From contig JBMYWH010000027.1 of assembly GCA_049607205.1 (NCBI GenBank), forward strand, positions 1 through 30,278: 30,278 nucleotides of DNA, given 5' to 3'. Under the pieces are notes generated by a model. It was not told the DNA's origin, searched no databases, and saw nothing but the letters and a program-made list of their open reading frames with translations. Position 1 is the first letter of the stretch; each line of letters opens with the position of its first letter. Below are positions 1-7,501 of the stretch, piece by piece. The stretch is from JBELHR01 sp049607205 (GTDB lineage: Bacteria; Bacteroidota; Bacteroidia; Flavobacteriales; Flavobacteriaceae). Both the position numbers and the translations under genes were made by a program.

Positions 1-2
1 CT

Positions 3-584
3 TTAGTAAATAAAATTCACCTTAGATGGATTAATAAGTTTGATGAAGTCTTCATTTTTGATGACCCGAAGCATAAGGGAGCTGGACAGCTGAGTGATGC
101 AGGTCAGATCAATCTGCCCAAAACCTATTTAGGACAAGTCAGCGCCTTGCAGATATGCCCTGAAAACCCGGAAATAGATGTGCTAATTATGCTGAGTGGA
201 ATTGAAGCACAGAGACAGAGATTGGAGTGTTTTTTTACTGGGGTCGGTTGGCCTGAGGATAAAAGACAGGTTCTAGTGAGAGGTTCTTTATACAAACCGG
301 CATCTCAGATAGAGGCATCTCACCTAGAAATAGTCGACTTTGCAAGTCCTGAAGCTCTTTCTAGCTTAATTTCTAAATCCTCGGCGGTTGTGCTTCGATC
401 GGGCTATTCCAGTTTGATGGATTTAGACGATTTCCAAGGAAAGAAACTTTTGATTCCAACACCAGGACAAGGCGAACAAGAATATTTAGCCAAGTATAAG
501 TCAGAAACTGAGGCTCAGACTAAAAGCTATAAAGAAGAGGATTTACAAGGAGTCGATTGGCTTAAATTCCTTTATCAAGAGTAA
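3..584 (+). CDS. MurG-like glycosyltransferase, C-terminal part (5' end outside window)
   Basis: The frame is open from base 3, upstream of the first internal ATG at 147, so this is the C-terminal ~193 residues of a gene starting outside the window. Seen: an early stretch reading INKFDEVFIFDD followed by a G-Q-L-S segment, then a nucleotide-sugar-binding half with SSAVVLRSGYSSLMDL and LLIPTPGQGEQEYLA. This order (R-x-G-Y/x-S then a P-x-P-G-Q-x-E-Q loop) is typical of the GT28/MurG-type GT-B fold, where the C-terminal domain binds the UDP-sugar. Family members usually have 330-360 residues, so about 40% is missing. The exact acceptor cannot be told; the divergence from canonical MurG suggests a cell-surface polysaccharide or lipid glycosyltransferase rather than the lipid II enzyme. 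Its 3' end overlaps the convergent kinase gene by 23 bases. Confidence 0.7.
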   Translation, partial: LVNKIHLRWINKFDEVFIFDDPKHKGAGQLSDAGQINLPKTYLGQVSALQICPENPEIDVLIMLSGIEAQRQRLECFFTGVGWPEDKRQVLVRGSLYKPASQIEASHLEIVDFASPEALSSLISKSSAVVLRSGYSSLMDLDDFQGKKLLIPTPGQGEQEYLAKYKSETEAQTKSYKEEDLQGVDWLKFLYQE

Positions 585-1596
585 AACAAAAAGTTGTTCC
601 TTTTCCAATTTCACTCTTTACAGTAATCTGTTGTTTATGTGCCTCAAGAATATGCTTTACAATAGAAAGTCCTAGACCAGAACCTCCTTGATCTCTAGAT
701 CTACTCTTTTCAACGCGATAGAATCGCTCAAAAATTCGATTGACATAAGCCTCATTGATTCCCTCTCCATCATCGGAGACACAAATGGTCACATGTCCGT
801 TGGTTTGGGTGTCAATTCGCACATTGGTTACTCCTTCGTTTCTTCCATATTTAATGGAGTTTTCGATGAGGTTTATAAGCACTTGTTCGATTTTTTCACG
901 ATCTGCATTTACAATAATTGGAAATTGATAGTATTCTTCAAATCGCAAAATTGAACCTTTCTTGGAGGCCTTTAATTCTAGAATATCAAAGACATTCTGA
1001 ATGAGGGCTACTAAGTTGAAGTTTTCAAATACAGGATGAATATCTTTTGTTTCTAACTTAGCAATCATGTCTAAATCTTTAACAATAGCCTCGAGACGAT
1101 CTACACCTTTTACGGCGCGTTCAAGATATTTCTGTCTTAATTCTTCATCTTCACCGGCTCCTTCCAATAAGGTAATAAGGTAGCCTTGAATGGTAAAAAT
1201 AGGAGTCTTCATTTCATGGGCGACATTTCCAAGAAATTCTCTGCGGTAGACTTCTTGTTGGTTTAAAGAGATGATTTCTAGCCTGTTTTGCTCTGCTACT
1301 TGTTCTAATTCGTTAGAAATGGAACTCAAATCGGTGGAAACAGAGTTTTGATCCACATCTTTTATATCGAGAACACTGACCTTGTTGACAATTTCTTTAA
1401 GTCTCTTATAGATGAAATTTTCAACCCTAAATTGAATGAGTAGAAAAGCAAATACAAAAAAACTCACTGTGCTGATCACGATAAACTTGATGCGTATTTG
1501 TCCCAAGTAAGCATAGGAGAGAATGCAGAGAATTACCGCTAAGAAAACACTTAATAAAAGAGCGGTTTTGAGTCCGAATTTATAGGTCTTATTCAA
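562..1596 (-). CDS. Sensor histidine kinase, PhoR-like
   Basis: Membrane sensor kinase that autophosphorylates and passes phosphate to the regulator encoded just upstream. Two membrane segments (about residues 11-31 and 37-55) are separated by only a few residues, so there is essentially no periplasmic sensor domain, as in PhoR. A linker follows, then the HisKA helix with phospho-acceptor His127 in HEMKTP, and a complete HATPase: N box NLIENSIKYG (242-251), G1 DDGEGI (275-280), G2 GGSGLGLSIV (304-313). Length 344 aa is normal for a PhoR-type kinase lacking a long PAS domain. The start lies 3 bp after the regulator stop, so the two are one operon. Assignment to phosphate sensing is inference from the topology, the partner and the Pho-box-like repeats upstream; the kinase call itself is secure. 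Confidence 0.93.
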   Translation of the reverse strand: MNKTYKFGLKTALLLSVFLAVILCILSYAYLGQIRIKFIVISTVSFFVFAFLLIQFRVENFIYKRLKEIVNKVSVLDIKDVDQNSVSTDLSSISNELEQVAEQNRLEIISLNQQEVYRREFLGNVAHEMKTPIFTIQGYLITLLEGAGEDEELRQKYLERAVKGVDRLEAIVKDLDMIAKLETKDIHPVFENFNLVALIQNVFDILELKASKKGSILRFEEYYQFPIIVNADREKIEQVLINLIENSIKYGRNEGVTNVRIDTQTNGHVTICVSDDGEGINEAYVNRIFERFYRVEKSRSRDQGGSGLGLSIVKHILEAHKQQITVKSEIGKGTTFCFTLDKGI

Positions 1597-1599
1597 GTC

Positions 1600-2283
1600 T
1601 TATTCTATTACAAATTTATAGCCGACTCCTTTGACGGTTTTGAAGTAATCATCACCAATCTTCTCTCTTAACTTTCTAATATGAACATCAATGGTTCTTC
1701 CACCAACAACAACATCATTTCCCCAAACTGTATTGAGTATAACCTCTCTTTTAAAGACTTTGTTAGGCTTAGAAGCAAGTAAGGAAAACAGTTCGAATTC
1801 CTTTTTAGGAAGGTTGATTATTTCTCCTGCTTTAACAATGTGATATTCATCTCTATTGATTACAATATCGCCTAAATCTGTTTTTTCAATCTTAGTTTTG
1901 GCCCCAGCCCTTCTCAAAAGAGATTTAACTTTTGAGACTAAAATCTTCGGTTTAATCGGTTTAGTGATATAATCATCAGCTCCCGCATCAAAGCCAGCGA
2001 TATGAGAATAATCCTCACCTCTCGCCGTAAAAAAAGCAATCAGAGTTTGATCAATACCGGGAGTATTACGAATCTTTTCACAAGTTTCGATTCCGTCCAT
2101 TACAGGCATCATGATATCAAGCAAGATCAAATCAGGTTTGAATTCTTCGGCTTTTTCAATTGCCTCAAGCCCGTTTTCAGCCTTTTCAATGCGATAACCT
2201 TCTTTTTGAAGATTGAAACCTACAATTTCTAAAATGTCTGGTTCGTCATCGACTAATAATATTTTAAAATCACTTGTTTTCAT
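1600..2283 (-). CDS. OmpR/PhoB-family response regulator
   Basis: Two-domain DNA-binding response regulator, 227 aa. Receiver domain (about 7-122) has the acidic pair Asp12/Asp13, phospho-acceptor Asp56 in LLDIMMP, switch Thr86 and Lys108 in ITKP, all conserved. The C-terminal winged helix (about 130-226) carries the OmpR/PhoB recognition-helix region VVGGRTIDVHIRKLREKIG and ends YFKTVKGVGYKFV, typical of the subfamily. It is the first gene of the leftward operon with the kinase; a TAnnTTTG-type box on the minus strand about 20 bp upstream (2311..2304) suggests a short leader. Regulators of this subfamily bind direct repeats of 11-bp spacing, which is what the divergent intergenic region contains, so it is probably the regulator of the TonB receptor gene. 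PhoB identity is likely but not proven. Confidence 0.93.
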   Translation of the reverse strand: MKTSDFKILLVDDEPDILEIVGFNLQKEGYRIEKAENGLEAIEKAEEFKPDLILLDIMMPVMDGIETCEKIRNTPGIDQTLIAFFTARGEDYSHIAGFDAGADDYITKPIKPKILVSKVKSLLRRAGAKTKIEKTDLGDIVINRDEYHIVKAGEIINLPKKEFELFSLLASKPNKVFKREVILNTVWGNDVVVGGRTIDVHIRKLREKIGDDYFKTVKGVGYKFVIE

Positions 2284-2303
2284 AGATTATTTCAATGTGG
2301 TTA

Positions 2304-2311
2304 CAAACTTA
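2304..2311 (-). promoter_or_regulatory. Putative -7 element of the regulator/kinase operon
   Basis: Read on the minus strand the bases are TAAGTTTG, a perfect match to the Bacteroidota -7 consensus TAnnTTTG. It would give a start of transcription near 2297 and a leader of about 14 nt before the regulator ATG at 2283. No TTTG -33 box is visible at the expected distance, so the promoter may depend on an activator or be weak. Confidence 0.45.
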
Positions 2312-2337
2312 GGTAATTTACTAAAATCTCGGAGAAA

Positions 2338-2365
2338 GTTTACAATAAGATAACCTGTTTACAAT
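2338..2365 (+). repeat. Direct repeat GTTTACAAT, two copies 19 bp apart
   Basis: The 9-mer GTTTACAAT occurs at 2338-2346 and again at 2357-2365 within the divergent regulator/TonB-receptor promoter. The first copy is followed 11 bp on by ATAACC, the second starts the 11-bp-phased hexamer array listed separately. The first pair (TTTACA at 2339, ATAACC at 2350) is out of phase with the main array by 3 bp and lies closer to the regulator gene, so it could be a separate operator, for example for autoregulation. Confidence 0.5.
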
Positions 2366-2418
2366 TTACTAACAACTTCCTTTAGTTTTAATAACATAGC
2401 TCTAACATTGAACTTACA
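2358..2418 (+). promoter_or_regulatory. Pho-box-like operator: six hexamers in 11-bp register
   Basis: Hexamers TTTACA (2358), CTAACA (2369), CTTTAG (2380), ATAACA (2391), CTAACA (2402) and CTTACA (2413) start exactly every 11 bp. Five of the six fit (T/C/A)T(A/T)ACA; only the third is degenerate. PhoB/PhoP-type regulators are known to bind tandem 11-bp repeats (7-bp core plus 4-bp AT-rich spacer in E. coli, TTAACA-like hexamers with about 5-bp spacers in Bacillus). The last hexamer ends 9 bp before a perfect -7 box, so the array sits where a -33 box would be, as in activator-dependent pho promoters. Positions and spacing are read directly; the identity of the bound regulator (the divergent PhoB-like protein) is inference. 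Confidence 0.7.
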
Positions 2419-2427
2419 GCTTCAGTC

Positions 2428-2435
2428 TATGTTTG
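2428..2435 (+). promoter_or_regulatory. -7 element of the TonB receptor gene
   Basis: TATGTTTG is a perfect TAnnTTTG element 31 bp before the receptor ATG. No TTTG -33 box is found at 19-21 bp upstream; that place is taken by the hexamer array. Predicted transcription start is near 2442, leaving a leader of about 25 nt. Confidence 0.6.
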
Positions 2436-2466
2436 CATTGTAAAACAAAGAACTAAGATTACTTTT

Positions 2467-5301
2467 ATGAAAAATTTATTTATTTCTCTAGTCCTACTTA
2501 TGGGGCTTTCGATCCACGCTCAAACCGTAACGGGAGTTGTTTATGATTTAGAGAATAATAAGGAACCTCTTCCTTTTGCAGATGTTTACCTTAAGGGAAC
2601 TTCGATTGGAACTACTACTGATTTTGATGGTAATTATAGCCTTAAAGCACCTGCAGGGGACTATACTATTATCGTAAGTTTTATTGGATATGAGTCTATA
2701 GAAAAACCAATCAGCCTTTCAGAGGGAGGGAACTTAAGCTTAAACCATGAATTGAGCGCTTCTCAAGGTGTTTCTCTAGATGAGGTAATGATTCAAGGAA
2801 CAGTGAATAAAGAAAAGGAGTCTGCTTTATTGATTGAACAGAAAAAGGCTACAATCATTAAAGAGAGTATTGGAGCACAGCGTTTAGCTCAGATTGGGGT
2901 ATCAGATGCAGCTACGGCAACATCTAAAATTTCAGGAGTTACCCAGAGTGAAGGTTCGGGAGATATTTACATTAGAGGACTGGGAGATCGTTATTTATCT
3001 ACCACAATGAATGGACTTCCTATTCCATCAAACGATGTAAATAACAAGAATATTGATTTGTCTTTATTCTCGACTGGTGTGATTAACAATGTTGGTATTT
3101 CAAAAACCTATAGCGTAAATTCTTATGCAGATCAAGCCTCAGGTAATGTAGATATCACTACTAAAAGATATTCGACTAAAGGAGGTTCTGTAAGTATACA
3201 AGGAGGTGCTAATACTGGTGCTGCTGGAGTTGGACAGTTCCGTCAGACCATTATCATGGATGATGTTGATTATTTCGGATATCATCAAAAAAAATATACG
3301 ACTACGGATGCGATTATCTATCAAGGTTGGGATCCAGTAAACGCAAGTAGTATCGCGGATTACAGTTATTCTTTTTCAGGATCTTCCAAGGTTGATTTCT
3401 TTGGAAAGGAGCTTTCTTTTGTAGCTAATGCTTCTCAAAGTCGTTCTCATGAGTACCGCTCTGGGACCTACAGAAGTTACCGAGCGAATATCTTGAATAC
3501 TTCTTATCCTGATACGGAAAATAGAGGAACTCAGTATAACGATACTCCCGATGTGGAGCAGTTTGTTACGAATTTAAACGTGACGGCTTATATCCGTGCT
3601 GATTTAAAATTAAATGAAAATCATAAAATAGGCTATAACACCTTGTTTGTAAATACAGGTGAGGATAATTTATACGAGCAAGGAAGAAATGGTTTGGGAT
3701 ATGTTTTTGATCAACAACCTGTTGAGACAGGTTCTTTTGTAAGAGATCAAAACTATAAGCAAACTATTTTATTTGTAAATCAATTGATGGGAGAACATCA
3801 GTTGTCAGAAAGAGATAAATTATCATGGGCTGGAGGTTATAATTATGTGTTGGCTGATGAGCCTAACCGTATTCGAAATGAAGCTATTATTTTGAGTGAA
3901 ACTGAAGTTACTTTTGCCGATGTTTCTGATTTTTCTCAAAGAAAATCGGATCAAAAGATTTTTGATGAAGAATTTAATGCAAAGGTCTTGAATGAATACG
4001 ACTTAGGAGCGTTAAATGAAGATGATAATAGAGCTATGAAACTTAATGTTGGTGGTGATTTCCGATATAAAACTAGAGATTTTAATTCTCAGTTTGTAGG
4101 AGTTTCAACCCCAGGTTATACTCCTGGTTTCCCTGATTCAGGGTTTTTAGTTCCTAGTGTAGATGATATTTCTTCAATTTATATTCCTGAAAATTTCGAA
4201 CCTTCAGCGGATCCTAAATTGAGCTTAAAAGAGCAAAAACCAGACGTGTACAATGGAGAGCTTACTATTCTAGCTGGTTTTGCCAGTGTTGATTTCGGAC
4301 TAGATAAAGATTTCTCTGGTTCTCTAGGTTTGCGTTATGAATATGATTTATTCAATGTTGATTGGAATGTAAAAAACTACCAAGGACCTGATGGACCTCG
4401 AGTGGGTGATTTAACTAGAGAGTATACTTCATTATTTCCAAGTTTAAACTTAAAATATAGCTTAAACGAGAAGTCATTTTTAAGATTTGCTTCAAGTTTA
4501 ACCCAGACACTTCCTGAATTCAAGGAGTTTGCTCCTTTTCAATATGAAGAACCAACAGGTCGTGTGATTCAAGGAAACCCAGATTTAGAGCGTTCTAAAG
4601 TGTTTAATATTGATGCTAAGTATGAATTCTTCCCTAGTGATGGACAAATTTTATCTGCTACTGCGTTTTTCAAAAACATTCAGGATCCAATCAACCTGTC
4701 GCTTACAACAGGTTCTTCCGGTTATTTTCAATATAACAACACAGGAGATCAAGCGGTCGTTTATGGTTTAGAATTAGAAGCTAGAGCAAAACTAATCAAG
4801 AATTCAGAAGGGAAAGGGCTCTTAAATTTAGGGACCAATTTCACGATGATGTCTTTTAGTCAGGATTTGTTAGAGGAATTTCAATATTATGATGTTACTC
4901 AAACTGGGTTACAGGGAGCTTCTAATTATATCGTCAATGGTTCCTTGACCTATAATAATCAGAAGCAGAACTCATTTCTTGCTACCGCAACGGTGAATTA
5001 TGCTTCGGACAATATCTATGCTTTAGGGAGTCCAGAAGATTATGTAAACAGCGATGTATTATTCAACAATGAAATCGTTGAAAAAGGATTCGTAACCTTG
5101 GATTTAGTGGTAACGAAGAATTTCTCAAAGAATTTAGCACTTAAATTCAAAGGACAGAACCTGTTGAACCCTGTAATTCAACAAACTCAGCTGATCACTA
5201 GATTTGACAATCGTGGAAACTTGGTAAGTGAATCAACGGAAGTTGTTCAGTCTTATACTAGGGGTTCTGACTATAGTTTAGGTCTAACTTACAGTTTTTA
5301 A
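2467..5301 (+). CDS. TonB-dependent outer-membrane receptor with carboxypeptidase-regulatory-like domain
   Basis: Outer-membrane active transporter driven by TonB-ExbBD, 944 aa. Signal peptide MKNLFISLVLLMGLSIHA with cleavage before Gln19; a carboxypeptidase-regulatory-like beta-sandwich (about 20-98) ending in a DEVMIQG segment; plug domain (about 115-235) with IYIRGLGDRYLSTTMNGLPIP; then a 22-strand barrel to the terminal aromatic residue in GLTYSF. Its C-terminal third contains the PEFKEFAPFQYEEPTGR segment typical of this receptor class. There is no SusD partner; instead the next gene encodes a duplicated beta-helix-like lipoprotein, so this is not a classical glycan SusCD pair. Expression is probably controlled by the 11-bp-phased operator upstream and the divergent PhoB-like regulator. 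Substrate cannot be read from the sequence; a phosphorus-containing ligand is an inference from the regulation. Confidence 0.9.
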   Translation: MKNLFISLVLLMGLSIHAQTVTGVVYDLENNKEPLPFADVYLKGTSIGTTTDFDGNYSLKAPAGDYTIIVSFIGYESIEKPISLSEGGNLSLNHELSASQGVSLDEVMIQGTVNKEKESALLIEQKKATIIKESIGAQRLAQIGVSDAATATSKISGVTQSEGSGDIYIRGLGDRYLSTTMNGLPIPSNDVNNKNIDLSLFSTGVINNVGISKTYSVNSYADQASGNVDITTKRYSTKGGSVSIQGGANTGAAGVGQFRQTIIMDDVDYFGYHQKKYTTTDAIIYQGWDPVNASSIADYSYSFSGSSKVDFFGKELSFVANASQSRSHEYRSGTYRSYRANILNTSYPDTENRGTQYNDTPDVEQFVTNLNVTAYIRADLKLNENHKIGYNTLFVNTGEDNLYEQGRNGLGYVFDQQPVETGSFVRDQNYKQTILFVNQLMGEHQLSERDKLSWAGGYNYVLADEPNRIRNEAIILSETEVTFADVSDFSQRKSDQKIFDEEFNAKVLNEYDLGALNEDDNRAMKLNVGGDFRYKTRDFNSQFVGVSTPGYTPGFPDSGFLVPSVDDISSIYIPENFEPSADPKLSLKEQKPDVYNGELTILAGFASVDFGLDKDFSGSLGLRYEYDLFNVDWNVKNYQGPDGPRVGDLTREYTSLFPSLNLKYSLNEKSFLRFASSLTQTLPEFKEFAPFQYEEPTGRVIQGNPDLERSKVFNIDAKYEFFPSDGQILSATAFFKNIQDPINLSLTTGSSGYFQYNNTGDQAVVYGLELEARAKLIKNSEGKGLLNLGTNFTMMSFSQDLLEEFQYYDVTQTGLQGASNYIVNGSLTYNNQKQNSFLATATVNYASDNIYALGSPEDYVNSDVLFNNEIVEKGFVTLDLVVTKNFSKNLALKFKGQNLLNPVIQQTQLITRFDNRGNLVSESTEVVQSYTRGSDYSLGLTYSF

Positions 5302-5337
5302 GCAGGTTAACAATTAATTAAAGTAAACCAAGTATCG

Positions 5338-5393
5338 TTAACACAGCTTTAAAACAGCCTTAATGTATTAAACAAGTAAGTAGCTTTTCTTTG
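5338..5393 (+). promoter_or_regulatory. Weaker Pho-box-like repeats and -7-like box before the lipoprotein gene
   Basis: Hexamers TTAACA (5338), TTAAAA (5349) and TTAATG (5360) again start every 11 bp; the full 11-mers beginning at 5338 and 5349 match at 9 of 11 bases. The next register position (5371) is degenerate, but it is followed after 9 bp by TTTCTTTG (5386-5393), a 7 of 8 match to TAnnTTTG; an alternative box TAGCTTTT lies at 5381. The geometry repeats that of the receptor promoter. The 122-bp gap between the two genes contains no terminator, so the lipoprotein may be transcribed both from here and by read-through. Confidence 0.4.
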
Positions 5394-5423
5394 GTATAAC
5401 TAATAAACACATATTCATAAAAA

Positions 5424-7445
5424 ATGAAAAACTTATTTAGACTTTTAACTTTTGTTTCAATTTTCGCTTTAACCAGTTGTGGAAATACCGATGAACCGGA
5501 TCCTGTTGATCCAGGACTTAGTGATGTAGTTGCTAATTTAGAAAATGGAATTTTAGCTGGAATTTTAGAAGAAGATTATACCTTGAATGCTAATGTACAG
5601 TATGACTTAACAGGTGCTTTTATAATCGCTGATCAAGCAAGTTTAACGATTCCAGCAGGAACTCAAATTATCGCTGACGATGATGGAACAGAGGTGTATA
5701 TCGCAGTACTTAAAGGAGGTAAAATTTATATCAATGGAAATGCTTCATCTCCTGTGATTATGTCTTCAGTATCAGGTGAACCAGGGGACTGGGGTGGATT
5801 GACTATTTGTGGTGATGCGTCTACGACTGCCGGTGTGGATGCTACTGCAGAAGTTGGTGGATTCATCTATGGAGGAACTAACGATTCAGATAGTTCTGGA
5901 AATATATCTTATTTACAAATATCAGGAACTGGGGCACAGATCAATTCCGAATCACAGTACAATGGAATTTCCTTTTACGCTGTAGGTTCAGGAACTGTGG
6001 TTAATAACGTTGCGGTTATTAATGGAGCAGACGATGGAGTTGAATTCTTCGGAGGAACTGTATCTGTTTCGGATTTATATCTTGAAAATAACGATGATGA
6101 TTCAATCGATTGGACCGAAGGATGGTCTGGAGGAATTGAGAATGCTTATATCTCTCATTCTGTACCAGGTTTTTCAACTGTTTTTGAAGGAGATAAGGAG
6201 AATAACAATCCTACTTTTGAAAACATTACCGCTATTTCAACAGTAGGAGGTACGGCATTGCAGTTCAAAAAGCAATCAGGAGGACAGATTAGCGGTTTAT
6301 CGCTTTCTGGATATGATATTGATTTAGACATGAAAGATGGAGGTGATTTATCTAATGTAGTGTTTGATTCCTCTGTAACTCCTGTATTAATTTCGGATAC
6401 TAGTCAAGATGAGTATTTTTATTCTTTAGACGGATCTAGAGTTCCAGCGACTGTTGACATCACAGATTTCGACTGGGTGAATACAGATTTAAATTTTGAT
6501 AGTAATATTCTTCAAGGAAGTGTTACAGGAACGATGACCTTAGACGCTTCGATTTCTTATAACCTAACTTCTTCTTTAATCGTTCAACCTGGAGGGAAAC
6601 TTATAATTCCAGCGGGAACTAAAATTACAGCAAGAAACGGGGGTACAGGAGTGTATATAGCCGTTTTAAAAGGAGCTCAGATAGAAATTGATGGTACAGC
6701 TTCAAACCCAGTAGTTATTTCTTCTCAAGATGGAGAAGGAGGTGACTGGGGAGGATTAACCATCTGTGGTGATGCACCAACTTCTGCTGGAGAAAATGCT
6801 GTGGCAGAAGTAGGAGGGTTTATCTACGGAGGAACTAATGAAGCGGATGATTCAGGTCATATTAGATATTTAGTAATCAAGGGAACAGGAGCTCAAATTA
6901 ACTCTGAATCTCAATACAATGGAATTTCTTTCTACGCAGTAGGAAACCAAACTGAAGTGGAATACGTTTCTGTGATCAATGGAGCTGATGACGGTGTTGA
7001 GTTCTTTGGAGGAACAGTTTCTGTAGCCAACCTTTATTTAGAGAACAATGACGATGATTCTATTGACTGGACGGAATCTTGGAATGGTGGAGTTACCAAT
7101 GCATATATCTCTCACACTAAACCAGGTTTTTCAACCGTGTTTGAAGGAGATAAGGAAAATGCAAACCCTAGTTTTACAAACATTACAGCAATTTCAACAG
7201 CTGCTGGAACTGCTTTGCAATTCAAGAAGGAATCAGGTGGTTCAATTAATGGTCTTTACCTAGAAGGATATGAGGTTGATTTAGACATGAAAGACGGAGG
7301 AGCTTTATCTAATGTTCAAATTGATGGACAAGATGCTGATGCTACTTTGATTTCTGGAGAAACTTCTAAGTATACTTTGAATTCAGGAAAAGATTCTGAA
7401 AAAGTAGATATCTCACAGTGGGCATGGAAAGATGCTGGACTGTAA
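5424..7445 (+). CDS. Surface lipoprotein of two 319-residue beta-helix-like repeats
   Basis: 673 aa. Lipoprotein signal with lipobox LTSC (Cys19), followed by an acidic tail (NTDEPDPVDP) of the kind that sends Bacteroidota lipoproteins to the cell surface. The rest is two copies of one domain: residues about 43-355 and 362-673 align at a constant offset of 319 over nearly their whole length. Shared blocks: VYIAVLKG (91 and 410), GDWGGLTICGDA (121 and 440), AQINSESQYNGISFYAVG (171 and 490), INGADDGVEFFGGTVSV (199 and 518), NNDDDSIDW (222 and 541), STVFEGDKEN (251 and 570), LDMKDGG (301 and 620). The Gly/Asn/Asp-rich short strands suggest a right-handed parallel beta-helix. Relatives with one unit are common beside TonB receptors in flavobacteria and are often misnamed multidrug transporters. 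Likely the receptor's surface partner; no catalytic motif is recognised. Ends at a strong terminator. Confidence 0.85.
   Translation: MKNLFRLLTFVSIFALTSCGNTDEPDPVDPGLSDVVANLENGILAGILEEDYTLNANVQYDLTGAFIIADQASLTIPAGTQIIADDDGTEVYIAVLKGGKIYINGNASSPVIMSSVSGEPGDWGGLTICGDASTTAGVDATAEVGGFIYGGTNDSDSSGNISYLQISGTGAQINSESQYNGISFYAVGSGTVVNNVAVINGADDGVEFFGGTVSVSDLYLENNDDDSIDWTEGWSGGIENAYISHSVPGFSTVFEGDKENNNPTFENITAISTVGGTALQFKKQSGGQISGLSLSGYDIDLDMKDGGDLSNVVFDSSVTPVLISDTSQDEYFYSLDGSRVPATVDITDFDWVNTDLNFDSNILQGSVTGTMTLDASISYNLTSSLIVQPGGKLIIPAGTKITARNGGTGVYIAVLKGAQIEIDGTASNPVVISSQDGEGGDWGGLTICGDAPTSAGENAVAEVGGFIYGGTNEADDSGHIRYLVIKGTGAQINSESQYNGISFYAVGNQTEVEYVSVINGADDGVEFFGGTVSVANLYLENNDDDSIDWTESWNGGVTNAYISHTKPGFSTVFEGDKENANPSFTNITAISTAAGTALQFKKESGGSINGLYLEGYEVDLDMKDGGALSNVQIDGQDADATLISGETSKYTLNSGKDSEKVDISQWAWKDAGL
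5550..6488 (+). repeat. Internal duplication of the lipoprotein gene, unit 1
   Basis: Encodes residues 43-355. Aligned to unit 2 with a fixed 957-bp offset and almost no indels (a 2-residue shift only near the end). DNA similarity is much lower than protein similarity because most changes are at third codon positions. Confidence 0.9.
6507..7442 (+). repeat. Internal duplication of the lipoprotein gene, unit 2
   Basis: Encodes residues 362-673. In the invariant block starting at Ala490 (6891) all 18 residues match unit 1 (from 5934), yet 11 of the 18 codons differ synonymously. That marks an old duplication held by strong purifying selection, without recent gene conversion in this block. Confidence 0.9.
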
Positions 7446-7461
7446 AAAACAATAATCATAT

Positions 7462-7493
7462 AAAAAAGGCAGCACTTAGTGCTGCCTTTTTTT
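7462..7493. terminator. Bidirectional rho-independent terminator
   Basis: A-tract (7462-7467), perfect 8-bp stem GGCAGCAC / GTGCTGCC with the 3-nt loop TTA (7468-7486), then a T-tract (7487-7493). The A and T tracts can extend the stem, and the element works on either strand. It lies between the convergent lipoprotein gene (+) and the ABC-F gene (-) and is the only strong intrinsic terminator seen in the window. Confidence 0.92.
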
Positions 7494-7501
7494 ATAAAGT
7501 C

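Noticed and set aside
147..584. A 145-aa gene starting at the ATG at 147
   Set aside because: The same frame is open from base 3 and continues a typical glycosyltransferase sequence, so the ATG is internal and the gene is truncated by the window edge.
688..954. An 88-codon open frame on the plus strand inside the kinase gene
   Set aside because: It is antisense to the conserved HATPase region, has no recognisable domain and no start signal; the same applies to the open frames at 2002-2232, 8468-9026, 9397-9933 and 18752-19042.
5302..5423. Possible small gene or RNA between receptor and lipoprotein
   Set aside because: No frame of useful length and no stable hairpin; the gap is explained by the phased repeats and promoter-like box.
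6010..6246. Frames of 78 and 71 codons inside the lipoprotein gene (also 7048-7263)
   Set aside because: They are out-of-frame readings of the two repeat units at equivalent places; their similarity follows from the duplication and not from being genes.
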